From NCBI GenBank assembly GCA_041397765.1, contig JAWKWA010000021.1:1-64000 (forward strand): 64,000 nt of DNA, given 5' to 3'. The stretch's first letter is position 1; every line of letters begins with the position of its first letter. Below the pieces are notes generated by a model that saw only the letters and a list, made by a program, of their open reading frames with translations, ran no database searches and had not been told where the DNA came from. A program made the position numbers and the translations under genes. This DNA is from JAWKWA01 sp041397765 (lineage in GTDB: Bacteria > Pseudomonadota > Alphaproteobacteria > Rhizobiales > Hyphomicrobiaceae). Shown one piece after another: positions 28,155 to 36,707 of the stretch.

Positions 28155-28480
28155 GGGCTGTCCGGAAGAGCCCGTCGCCGCCTCGCGCACCACGGCAGGT
28201 TGCCCGTGGCGCACAGGCAACGGGTTAACCGCAATGCCGCGGGGCTGCTCGATGGCGGCCACGCGACAGGGCTGCCGGCGGGTCGGGAGGAGATCACCGG
28301 CCGCAGGCCACGCGGGCGCGCACACCAACGAAAAATCCTGTTCCCGACAGCGTTTCTGGCGCCCCCGCGCACATCGCCACGGGCGATCCGCGTCGCTCCG
28401 CGGCCCGGTGCCGGCAGGGATAACATTCCGGGCACGGCCGGAATAAACGCGCTGGACACGGAGTCGCAGTTGCGATTCCA
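28155..28480. other. Intergenic region with a perfect 7-bp inverted repeat
   Basis: A 326-bp spacer between pepN and the HisKA-only gene. ATTCCGG (28425-28431) and CCGGAAT (28438-28444) form a perfect palindromic pair around a 6-nt loop, 36 bp before the next start codon. That position suits an operator or a 5'-leader hairpin of the downstream gene. Nothing else recognisable was found. Confidence 0.45.
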
Positions 28481-29305
28481 ATGGATGTGAAGAGCGATTC
28501 GTCGGGGGGCAGTGGGCGGCCAGCCGACAGCGACGGGGCGGACTTGATCGACATGACGACATCGAAAAGCGGTCGCGGCGTCGCGACCGGACGGCGGAGC
28601 CGTGGATACGGCTTCGGCCATCCTCGGGCACTTGCGCAGATCCCGGCATTCGTCGATCTCAGGCTCCTTGCGCTCGCCGGCCTCGTGCTCGTCGCCGCCG
28701 ATCTTGCGGCCGGAGCGCAGGCGTCATTCGCACCGGTCGTCGTCCCGCATCTCCTCGCCCTCGCCGGCTGCCTCTTGATCCTGCCGCTCGTCTTGCGGGG
28801 AGAGGGAGGTCGCGATGTCGCGACTGGGAGCGGCCTCGCCGAGCTCGAAGCGAGGAATGCCCGGCTCGTCGCCGAGCGCGCCAGCATCGAGCGCGACGCG
28901 CAACGCCTCGCCGCCCTTTCCGATCAGCTCGCGCACGAGAAGGCCGCCACCGAGCGCGATGTGCGCAACCGCGACCGGCTGCTCGCCCATCTCAGCCACC
29001 AACTGCGCACGCCGCTCACCAATGTCATCGGCTTTTCGGATCTTCTCGCCGACGAGATCTTCGGCGCCCATGCCCATCCGAAATATGCCGACTATGCGCG
29101 CCACGTCTCCGAAAGTGCCGGTCGGCTGCTGACGACCTGCGAGGATCTGATGGCGCTGGCCGAGGTCGGGGCCTCGGGCGGGCCGGTCAGCTCACCCGCC
29201 GAGGTCGCGCCGCGCCTCAATTGGCTGGGGGATCTCGACCGTGTCGACGTGCCCGAGGCGGTGCTCGTCATGAAGCGGCAGATCGAGATGGCGCGATCGC
29301 GCTGA
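28481..29305 (+). CDS. HisKA-only membrane sensor-kinase-like protein (no ATPase domain)
   Basis: A 274-residue protein. Residues about 60-108 contain two hydrophobic segments (LRLLALAGLVLVAADLAAG, LLALAGCLLILPLVL). Residues about 120-165 form a coiled coil (ARNARLVAERASIERDAQRL), and residues about 170-240 form a histidine kinase dimerisation/phosphoacceptor domain with the H-box RLLAHLSHQLRTPLTNVIGF. The protein ends about 35 residues after this domain. No N, G1, F or G2 boxes are present, and none is found in other frames downstream, so it cannot bind ATP itself. It may be a phosphotransfer partner, a dominant modulator of another kinase, or a true truncation. No response regulator is adjacent. 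Confidence 0.78.
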   Translation: MDVKSDSSGGSGRPADSDGADLIDMTTSKSGRGVATGRRSRGYGFGHPRALAQIPAFVDLRLLALAGLVLVAADLAAGAQASFAPVVVPHLLALAGCLLILPLVLRGEGGRDVATGSGLAELEARNARLVAERASIERDAQRLAALSDQLAHEKAATERDVRNRDRLLAHLSHQLRTPLTNVIGFSDLLADEIFGAHAHPKYADYARHVSESAGRLLTTCEDLMALAEVGASGGPVSSPAEVAPRLNWLGDLDRVDVPEAVLVMKRQIEMARSR

Positions 29306-29513
29306 GTAGTCCGTGATGGGCGCTCAACCGGGTCGCTTCGAGCGCGCCTGCCGTCCCGCTGCGGGCTCACGTTTCATACCGACGCGCATGGGTCGATTCG
29401 TGATCCAGTTGAATGCGCGCCGTTATCTGCCTTGTTTGCGCGCGGCAGCGCCACCGGCCCCCGCGAGCGCAGACCACCTCGCTCGCCAGAGTCAGAACCT
29501 TCGCACGCTGGTA

Positions 29514-32498
29514 TCAGTCGGCAATCAGACGGTTGAACAGGTCGAGCACCTCGCCCTGGTGCTCGATGAGCATGGCACCGAGGCGACCGAGATCCGGCAC
29601 CTCGCCGGCGCGCACCAGTAATTCGACGAGGCCGGGGGGCGCCTTGCCGGGATCGAACGGTCCCTCGAGGCACAGGCTCAGCACCTGCGACACGCTCTGG
29701 TAGAGGCGCATGGCCGGGATCAGCCGGTCGGCGGCGTCGGGGGCGAGAAAGCCGCGGCCGGCGAGCCGCGCCAGGGCATCCAGCGTGTTCTGGCTGAGCA
29801 CGCCGGGATCGGCGGCGGCGTGGCGCAGTTGCAGATACTGGGCGATGAACTCGATGTCGACGAGGCCGCCGCGGACCTGCTTCAGATCCCAGATGTCGCG
29901 TGTGCCCTTCTCGGCGGCAATGCGCTCGCGCATCTCGCGCACGTCGGCGGTGAGCTTGCCGGCGTCGCGCGGCGTGGTCAGAACCTCGCGGATCACCGCC
30001 TCGATCGCCGCGCGCAAGGTCGGCGGACCGGTGATGACGCGCGCCCGTGTCAGGGCCATGCGCTCCCAGGTCCAGGCGGCCTCGCGATGATAGGCGGTGA
30101 AGCTCTCCAGATGGCTTGCGACCGGCCCCGAGCTGCCGGACGGGCGCAACCGCATGTCGACCTCGTAGAGGCGCCCTTCGGAGGTCGGAGACGAGATGGC
30201 GCTGACGAGGCGCTGCGTGATGCGCGAGTAATATTGCTGGCCGGGCAGCGGCTTTCGCCCGTCCGACTGGGCCGCCTCGCCTTCGTAGTCGTAGACGACG
30301 ATGAGGTCGAGATCGGAACTTGCGGAGATCTCGCGGCCGCCGAGCTTGCCCATGGCGAGCACCGCGGCGGCGCCGCCCGGCATCAGGCCATGCTGGCGGC
30401 CGATCTCCTTCTCGACGGCATCCTGGAGCGCACCGATCAGCAGGGTGGCGAGCATGGCATAGGCGCCGCCCGCCCGCACCGCCGAAATGGTTCCTGAGAG
30501 GACCCGCACACCGATCAGGAACTGCTGCTCGTTGCCGACGATGCGGGCGCGATCGAGCAGGTCCTGGAAGTCGCCGGCGGCGGCAATCTCGCCCTTGATG
30601 CGTCGGGCGAGTTCCTCCTCGGATGGCTCGGTACCGAAGAAGCCGGGATCGAGGACGGCATCGAGCAGCCGGCTGCGCCGCGAAAGAATGGTCGCGAGTC
30701 GGGGCGCGGTGCCGAGAATATCGACGATGAGGCGCAGGAGCCCGGGATTGGAGCGCAAGAGCGAGAAAAGTTGAACGCCCGCCGGCAGCTCGGAAAGGAA
30801 GCGATCGAAGGAGGCGAGGGCGCGGTTGGGCTCCGAAGTGCGGGCGAGCGCCTCCAGCAGCGCCGGCTGCACCTCGGTCAGCCGCTCGCGGGCCCGCGCC
30901 GTGCGCATCGCACGCGAGCGGCCATAGTGCCAGCCCTTGACCGTGGCAATGGCGGCGGCAGGATCGCGATAGCCCATGCGGGCGAGAGTGGCGACCGTCT
31001 CGGGGTCGTCGTCGTCGCCGGTGAAGACGAGATTGCCGCCTTCGCTCGTCAGCTCGGGCACCTCCTCGAAGAGCGCGCCATAGTGCTGCTGGACGCGGCC
31101 GAGCTCGGCCCGCAGCCGCTCGCCGAAGGCTTCCGCCGTGGCAAAGCCTGCAAAGCAGGCGACGCGCGCGAGTTTGTCGGCTTCGGTCGGCAGCGTCTGG
31201 GTCTGCTCGTCGGCGATCATCTGCAGGCGGTGCTCGACCATGCGCAGGAAGCAGTAGGCGGCGGTCAGCTCCTCCACCGCGCGCGGCGCGATCCAGTTGC
31301 GCGCTCTCAGGCGATCGAGCGCCAGAAGCGTCTGGGGCACGCGCAGGTCCTTCTGCCGGCCACCGGCGATGAGCTGCTGGGTCTGGGCGAAGAATTCGAT
31401 CTCGCGGATGCCGCCGCGACCCAGCTTGATGTTGTGGCCGGCGACGCCGATCTCGCCGAATCCCTTGAAGGCGTGGATCTGGCGCTTCATGGCGTGGATG
31501 TCGGCGACGGCAGCAAAGTCGAGATATTTGCGCCAGACATAGGGGGCGAGCTCGGCGAGCAGCGCCTCGCCAGCGGCAATGTCGCCGGCGGCGGCACGCG
31601 CCTTGATGAGGGCGGCACGCTCCCAGTTCTGGCCGAAGCTTTCGTAATAGTGGAGGGCGGCGGTGGTCGAGAGTGCGATCTGGGTCGAGCCCGGATCGGG
31701 CCTCAGCCGCAGGTCGGTACGGAAGACATAACCGTCGGCGGTGCGCTCCTGCATGAGGCGGACGAGGTCGCGCGTCAGGCGGACGAAGAAGCTCTGGGGA
31801 TCGAGCCCGTCCTTCAGCGCCAGCCGGTCGCGCTCGAAGAACACGATGAGATCGATGTCGCTGGAATAGTTGAGCTCGCGGGCCCCGTATTTGCCCATGG
31901 CGATGACGATGTAGCCGGAGCCGACGGCGGGATGGTCGGGATCGGCCGGATGGCAGTCGCCGGCACGCGCGGCCCGGGTCAGCAGGAAGCGGACCGCGGC
32001 ACCGAGGGCATCATCGGCGATGGTGCTGAGCGCATCCGTCACCTGCATGATCGGCCAGACGCCGCCGATGTCGGCGAGGGCGGCATGAAGCGCGGCGGCA
32101 TTCTTGTAGCGGCGGAGCGCACGCATGGCGTCAGGAAGGCTGGCGGCGGCACCGATCTCGCGCTCGAGGGTCGCGCCGAGCGCCGCGAGCCTTTCGGCGG
32201 GCGGCTCGGCGAGGCTCGCCTGCAGCATGGTCGGACTGCGCAGGGCAAGTGTCGTCAGATAGGGCGAGGTGCCGAAGAGCGCGCCAAGCAGGGCACGGAC
32301 CGGCGGGCGGGCGGAGAGCGTCGCAAGGCCGGCGAGCGCGGGATCGGCTGCGATCGTCTCGGCGAGGTCGGCAAAGGCCCGCTCCGCCGCCAAGGGATCA
32401 TAGACGCCGGGAATGGTGCCGATCAGGTCGGCGAGCGCCGCCCGCTCTGTGGTCGCCGGCTCGAAACTGCGCGGATCGGTGGTCGGGGAGGTGGACAA
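29514..32498 (-). CDS. glnE: Bifunctional glutamine synthetase adenylyltransferase/deadenylase
   Basis: A 994-residue protein with the duplicated nucleotidyltransferase layout of GlnE. The N-terminal deadenylase site is ELNYSSDIDLIVFFERD, followed by a GlnD-linker helical domain (GRGGIREIEFFAQTQQLI). The C-terminal adenylylase site is EISASSDLDLIVVYDYEG, followed by the second linker domain (VRGGLVDIEFIAQYLQL). Both catalytic DxD pairs are intact. It controls glutamine synthetase by adenylylating or deadenylylating its tyrosine in response to PII and glutamine. The start is TTG at 32498 with GAGGGA about 11 nt upstream; no better ATG keeps the full N-terminus. It follows the histidine kinase by 123 bp in a conserved degP-RR-HK-glnE order. 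Confidence 0.96.
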   Translation of the reverse strand: MSTSPTTDPRSFEPATTERAALADLIGTIPGVYDPLAAERAFADLAETIAADPALAGLATLSARPPVRALLGALFGTSPYLTTLALRSPTMLQASLAEPPAERLAALGATLEREIGAAASLPDAMRALRRYKNAAALHAALADIGGVWPIMQVTDALSTIADDALGAAVRFLLTRAARAGDCHPADPDHPAVGSGYIVIAMGKYGARELNYSSDIDLIVFFERDRLALKDGLDPQSFFVRLTRDLVRLMQERTADGYVFRTDLRLRPDPGSTQIALSTTAALHYYESFGQNWERAALIKARAAAGDIAAGEALLAELAPYVWRKYLDFAAVADIHAMKRQIHAFKGFGEIGVAGHNIKLGRGGIREIEFFAQTQQLIAGGRQKDLRVPQTLLALDRLRARNWIAPRAVEELTAAYCFLRMVEHRLQMIADEQTQTLPTEADKLARVACFAGFATAEAFGERLRAELGRVQQHYGALFEEVPELTSEGGNLVFTGDDDDPETVATLARMGYRDPAAAIATVKGWHYGRSRAMRTARARERLTEVQPALLEALARTSEPNRALASFDRFLSELPAGVQLFSLLRSNPGLLRLIVDILGTAPRLATILSRRSRLLDAVLDPGFFGTEPSEEELARRIKGEIAAAGDFQDLLDRARIVGNEQQFLIGVRVLSGTISAVRAGGAYAMLATLLIGALQDAVEKEIGRQHGLMPGGAAAVLAMGKLGGREISASSDLDLIVVYDYEGEAAQSDGRKPLPGQQYYSRITQRLVSAISSPTSEGRLYEVDMRLRPSGSSGPVASHLESFTAYHREAAWTWERMALTRARVITGPPTLRAAIEAVIREVLTTPRDAGKLTADVREMRERIAAEKGTRDIWDLKQVRGGLVDIEFIAQYLQLRHAAADPGVLSQNTLDALARLAGRGFLAPDAADRLIPAMRLYQSVSQVLSLCLEGPFDPGKAPPGLVELLVRAGEVPDLGRLGAMLIEHQGEVLDLFNRLIAD

Positions 32499-32621
32499 GG
32501 TGCTGGCAGTCCCTCAGACGGCATCGGGGGCGCGCGGACGACGAATGCCTCGCCGCCGACCGCCCCAGATTGAACGCTGGGGCCACGCCAGACAAGCAAA
32601 GAGGGAGGAGGCAGCCTCGGG

Positions 32622-34166
32622 CTATCGGGCGGGCAAGACCAGCACGGCCCTCAGCCCCGGCCCGTTGTCCTCGAGGCGGACCGCCCCGCCGTGCAGGCGG
32701 GCGACCGCGGCGACGAGGCTGAGGCCGAGGCCGCTCCCGGGACGCGATCGGCTGACCTCGAGGCGCACGAAGCGCTTCAGCACGCGCTCGCGATCCTCAG
32801 GGGGAATGCCCGGTCCATGATCGCCGACCGAGACCTCGCCGGCGCCGTCGCGAAGCGTGACCCGAACCTCGATGGCGCTACGCGAGAGCCGGTGATGCGG
32901 CGCGGTCTCGCGCCCCTCGCCGTGACGCCCCTCCGACCCATCGCTCAGGACGGCGCCATCGGCCGCCACCTCGCAGCCGGCGCCGTATTTCAGGGCATTG
33001 TCGATGAGATTGGTGATCGCCTGGCCGATGAGCTGGCGGTCGCCGGTGACGACGACGCCGTCCGCGATCGAGGCTTCGATGGCGATGCCGGCTTCCTCGG
33101 CGAGGGGCTCGTAGAGCTCGATGGCGTCGCGCGCCACCTCGGCGAGATCGACCGCGGTCCGGCCCTCGCCCGAGGCGCCGGCCTCCAGGCGCGCGATGCT
33201 GAGGAGGGCATTGAAGGTGGCGATGAGACCGTCCGCCTCCTCGATCACCCGCTCGAGGGCGGAGCGGTAGGCCTCGGCACCGCCGGCCTCGCGCAAGGCC
33301 GCCTCGGCGCGGTTGCGCAGGCGGTTGAGCGGGGTCTTCAGATCGTGCGCGATGTTGTCGGAAACCTCGCGCAGTCCCGCCATGAGCTGCTCGATCCGGT
33401 CGAGCATCAGGTTGAGGTTGGCCGAGAGGCGATCGAGCTCGTCGGCCGATCCGGTCAGCGGCACACGCCGCGACAGGTCGCCGGCCATGATGGTACGGCT
33501 GGTCTCGTTGATCGCGTTGATGCGGCGCAGGATGGCGCGGCTGGCCAGAAGGCCACCGAGAAGGCCGAGCAGGGCGACCGCACCGATTCCGGCGATGGCG
33601 ACGCGGCGGGCGGTGACGGCAAAGGCGCGCTGGCTCTCGGCATCGCGGCCGACCAGCAACAGGTGATTGCCGGGCACGCGGACGAGGACGCCGACCGCGA
33701 CATGGCGGCCTGTCGGCGTATCGGGCGGGGAATAGGTGAAGAAGCCGCCGACATCCTCGGCGCCGAGCTCGGGAGGCAGGGCGGCAAGGTTGCCGGCGAT
33801 GCGTCGGCCGGAACCGTCGACCAGCAGATAGAGCCCGCTTCCGCCCTCGGCCGAGCGCGCCTCGATGGTGCTCGCCAGAAGCGCGGCGCCGCCGAGGCGA
33901 TACTGCTCGCGCAGGCTGTTGATCTCGACGGCGAGCGTTTCGGCGATCTGGCGGGTGACGAGGGCATTGGTCTGCCAGAACAGATAGCCGACCACCATCG
34001 CGCCGAGCACGAGGAAGGCGAGGAGGTAGAACGCCATGAAGCGGAAGGTGCTGGTGGCGGCGAGCGCGGCCAGCCCGCGGTGCGGCGGACCTGGGGGGCC
34101 GGCTGCGCGCTCCTTCGGGCTTTCCGGTGCGACGAGCGCGCCGGAGGGCAGGGGCGGGGCATTCAT
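32622..34166 (-). CDS. Two-component sensor histidine kinase
   Basis: A 514-residue membrane kinase. The first transmembrane segment is FMAFYLLAFLVLGAMVVGYLF; a periplasmic sensor of about 140 residues follows, then a second segment around IAGIGAVALLGLLGGLLAS. A HAMP domain, HisKA with NIAHDLKTPLNRLRNR (phosphoacceptor His) and HATPase_c (QAITNLIDNALKYG, GDHGPGIPPEDRERV, GSGLGLSLVAAVARLHGG) complete it. All catalytic boxes are present. Its ATG overlaps the response regulator's TGA by one base, so it should be co-translated with its partner. The signal is unknown; linkage to degP suggests envelope stress (inference). Confidence 0.93.
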   Translation of the reverse strand: MNAPPLPSGALVAPESPKERAAGPPGPPHRGLAALAATSTFRFMAFYLLAFLVLGAMVVGYLFWQTNALVTRQIAETLAVEINSLREQYRLGGAALLASTIEARSAEGGSGLYLLVDGSGRRIAGNLAALPPELGAEDVGGFFTYSPPDTPTGRHVAVGVLVRVPGNHLLLVGRDAESQRAFAVTARRVAIAGIGAVALLGLLGGLLASRAILRRINAINETSRTIMAGDLSRRVPLTGSADELDRLSANLNLMLDRIEQLMAGLREVSDNIAHDLKTPLNRLRNRAEAALREAGGAEAYRSALERVIEEADGLIATFNALLSIARLEAGASGEGRTAVDLAEVARDAIELYEPLAEEAGIAIEASIADGVVVTGDRQLIGQAITNLIDNALKYGAGCEVAADGAVLSDGSEGRHGEGRETAPHHRLSRSAIEVRVTLRDGAGEVSVGDHGPGIPPEDRERVLKRFVRLEVSRSRPGSGLGLSLVAAVARLHGGAVRLEDNGPGLRAVLVLPAR

Positions 34167-34846
34167 CAGCCCGCACCGTCCCGGATCATGTATCCGGCGC
34201 CGCGTACCGTATGGAGGAGAGGGGTCGAGTAGCCCTTGTCGATCTTGCCGCGCAAACGCGAGACGTGCACGTCGATGACATTGGTCTGAGGATCGAAGTG
34301 ATAGTCCCAGACATGCTCGAGCAGCATGGTGCGCGTGACGACCTGCCCGGCATTCTTCATCAGATATTCGAGCAAGCGGAACTCGCGCGGCTGGAGCGCG
34401 ATCGGCTCGCCCGCCCGCGTCACCTTGTGCGAGAGACGGTCGAGCAGGAGGTCGCCGACCGCATAGGTGGTCGCCTGCTCCTGCGGCTCGGCCCGGCGGG
34501 CGAGCGCCTCGATGCGCGCCAGCAGCTCGCTATAGGCAAACGGTTTCGTCAGATAGTCGTCGCCGCCCGATTTCAGGCCCTTGACGCGGTCGTCGACATG
34601 ACCGAGCGCGGAAAGGATCAGCACCGGCGTGCGAATGCCGCCGGCCCTGAGCTCCTCGATCAGCGAGAGCCCGTCGCGATAGGGCAGCATGCGGTCGACG
34701 ATCAGCACCGCATAGTCGCCGGCGCGGGCGAGATCGAGCCCCGCCGCGCCGTCGGCCGCGGCATCGACGGCGTGGCCGCTCTCGCGCAGTGCTTTCTGCA
34801 GGAAGGCCGCGGTCTCGGCATCATCCTCGATCACGAGCACGCGCAT
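34166..34846 (-). CDS. OmpR-family response regulator
   Basis: A 226-residue regulator. The receiver domain has VLVIEDD, the phospho-acceptor Asp in YAVLIVDRMLPYRDGL, and the conserved Lys in DDYLTKPFAYSELLARIEAL. The C-terminal winged helix is typical OmpR/PhoB (LTRTML-type region, VIDVHVSRLRGKID, TVRGAGYMI). The start is ATG at 34846; the upstream in-frame read adds 31 unrelated residues. It controls, with the overlapping kinase, an unknown regulon. It is separated from degP by 121 bp on the same strand. Confidence 0.94.
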   Translation of the reverse strand: MRVLVIEDDAETAAFLQKALRESGHAVDAAADGAAGLDLARAGDYAVLIVDRMLPYRDGLSLIEELRAGGIRTPVLILSALGHVDDRVKGLKSGGDDYLTKPFAYSELLARIEALARRAEPQEQATTYAVGDLLLDRLSHKVTRAGEPIALQPREFRLLEYLMKNAGQVVTRTMLLEHVWDYHFDPQTNVIDVHVSRLRGKIDKGYSTPLLHTVRGAGYMIRDGAG

Positions 34847-34967
34847 CGGGCCCACTCCCAAAATCCAGCGCCTGCCGATCGCCCTCGGCGAGGATGGCGC
34901 GAACGTCCGATCCGATGTGAGTGGACCGGACGCTCGCAACGCCGAAGCATGCCATGAGGAGGATGCC

Positions 34968-36527
34968 TCAGCCCTTGCCGAGAGTCAGCGCGACGAACCG
35001 CTCCTGATCGCCGGTGCGGACCCGCAGCAGCACGGCCTTGCGTCCGCGCTGGCGCGCCGATTCGACGCCGGACTGGACGTCGCCGGGCGCGCTCACCTTC
35101 TCGCCGGCGACCTCGAGGATGATGTCGCCCTCGTTGAGGCCCTTGTCGGCAGCCTCCGAGGCGGGCTCGACCTTGGTGATCAGCACGCCTTCCTCGGTCG
35201 TGCCCTTGTCGGTCTTGCCGAGTGCCGAGGCCGGGGCGAGCGACAGGCCGAGCTCGGAGAGATCGCGCGTCTCGGGAACCGCCGGCACGCTCGGTTCGGT
35301 GGAGGCAACCTCGGCATTGCTCGGGAACTGGCCGAGCTTCACCACGACTTCGACCTCGCGGCCGTCGCGCAGCACAGTGAGACTGGCGTCGCTGTTGGGG
35401 GCGAGATCGGCGATCATCCGTGCAAGATCGCGCGAGCCCGGCACCTCGCGGCCGTTGACGGCGACGATGGCATCGCCGACCTCGAGCGCGGAGCCGGCGG
35501 CCGGGCCGTCCTCGGCGATCTTTGTGACGAGCGCGCCCTTGGGCTTGGTCATGCCAAGGCTCTGGCCGATCTCGTCGGAGACGTTCTGGATATGCACGCC
35601 GAGCCAGCCGCGCTGGACGGTGCCGGTGGCGCGGAGCTGGTCGACGACGGCGCGGGCGAGCGCGGCCGGCACGGCGAAGGCGATGCCGACATTGCCGCCC
35701 GACGGGCTGAAGATCGCCGTGTTGACGCCGATCACCTCGCCCGCGAGGTTGAATGCAGGTCCGCCCGAATTGCCGCGGTTCACCGCCGCATCGATCTGCA
35801 GATAGTCATAGGGCCCTGAGCCGATGTCGCGATTGCTCGCCGAGACGATGCCGGCGGTGACCGAGCCGCCGAGGCCGAAGGGATTGCCGACCGCGATCAC
35901 CCAATCGCCGACGCGCACCGGCGTCTCGGCGAAACGCACATTGGGGAAGGTGCCGCCGCTGGTGATGCGGATGACGGCAAGGTCGGTGCGCGGATCGGTG
36001 CCGATCAGCTCGGCAGGGAGCTTCACGCCATCGTTGAAGGCCACCTCGATGCGACCGGCACCATCGATGACATGGTTGTTGGTGACGATGTAGCCGTCCT
36101 CCGAGACCACGAAGCCGGAGCCCTGGGCGAGCGTCGGGCGCACGGCGGAGGGCACCTCCTGCTGGTCCTTGCGGAACTTCTTGAAGAACTCGTTCAGCGG
36201 ATGGTCGTCGGGCAGGTCGGGGAAAGCGAAGGGCTGCTCGCCGACGCCGTCGCCGCGGCTGCCGGTCACGTAGATGCTGACGACGGAGCCGCGAACCTTG
36301 TCGACCACGTCGGCGAAGGTGGCAGGCGCGGTCGGGTAGGGCGCAATGGCGGTCGTCGCCTCCTCGGCGAGGGCGTGGCCTGGCAACCCGGTAGCGGCCA
36401 GCATCGCGGCGAGCGAGACGCCGGCGGCAATGCCAAGACCCAGCACTCCCCTCCTGATGGCTGCGAGCCGGTCATGGCGATGCGGCAGGGATCGTCCGGC
36501 GATCGTGAAGAGACTGTCGGTCGGCAT
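34968..36527 (-). CDS. degP: Do-like periplasmic serine protease/chaperone (DegP/HtrA)
   Basis: A 519-residue protease. The N-terminus has a long signal sequence (GVLGLGIAAGVSLAAMLAAT, cleavage near GHALA). The trypsin-like domain has the catalytic His in GYIVTNNHVIDGA, Asp in DPRTDLAVIRI and Ser in VNRGNSGGPAF. Two PDZ domains follow (RGWLGVHIQNVSDEIGQSLG and a C-terminal one ending at DVQSGVESARQRGRKAVLL). It degrades or refolds misfolded envelope proteins. The gene lies downstream of the cytochrome c maturation operon on the same strand, interrupted here by a plus-strand trypsin-like gene. The start ATG has GAGGGTTACACA upstream. Confidence 0.95.
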   Translation of the reverse strand: MPTDSLFTIAGRSLPHRHDRLAAIRRGVLGLGIAAGVSLAAMLAATGLPGHALAEEATTAIAPYPTAPATFADVVDKVRGSVVSIYVTGSRGDGVGEQPFAFPDLPDDHPLNEFFKKFRKDQQEVPSAVRPTLAQGSGFVVSEDGYIVTNNHVIDGAGRIEVAFNDGVKLPAELIGTDPRTDLAVIRITSGGTFPNVRFAETPVRVGDWVIAVGNPFGLGGSVTAGIVSASNRDIGSGPYDYLQIDAAVNRGNSGGPAFNLAGEVIGVNTAIFSPSGGNVGIAFAVPAALARAVVDQLRATGTVQRGWLGVHIQNVSDEIGQSLGMTKPKGALVTKIAEDGPAAGSALEVGDAIVAVNGREVPGSRDLARMIADLAPNSDASLTVLRDGREVEVVVKLGQFPSNAEVASTEPSVPAVPETRDLSELGLSLAPASALGKTDKGTTEEGVLITKVEPASEAADKGLNEGDIILEVAGEKVSAPGDVQSGVESARQRGRKAVLLRVRTGDQERFVALTLGKG

Positions 36528-36707
36528 TGTGTAACCCTCGATCCTAGCGGTTGACCAAACTCGTCATGGTCGGCCACTTATCCCGATCGGTGCCTTACGG
36601 CACGCTTTCTGCCGAATTAATGTTTGGTAATGTCGCCGGGACGGCTTGGCCTGCGGGTCCCGGGGGGAACGAAGCACGGGGGCCGGGGAGACGGGCGCGG
36701 GGAGCCG

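Noticed and set aside
26472..28649. 725-codon minus-strand frame opposite pepN
   Set aside because: Antisense shadow of pepN; low-complexity and without motif or ribosome site.
30771..32573. 600-codon plus-strand frame opposite glnE
   Set aside because: Antisense to a complete glnE with both catalytic domains; no recognisable motif.
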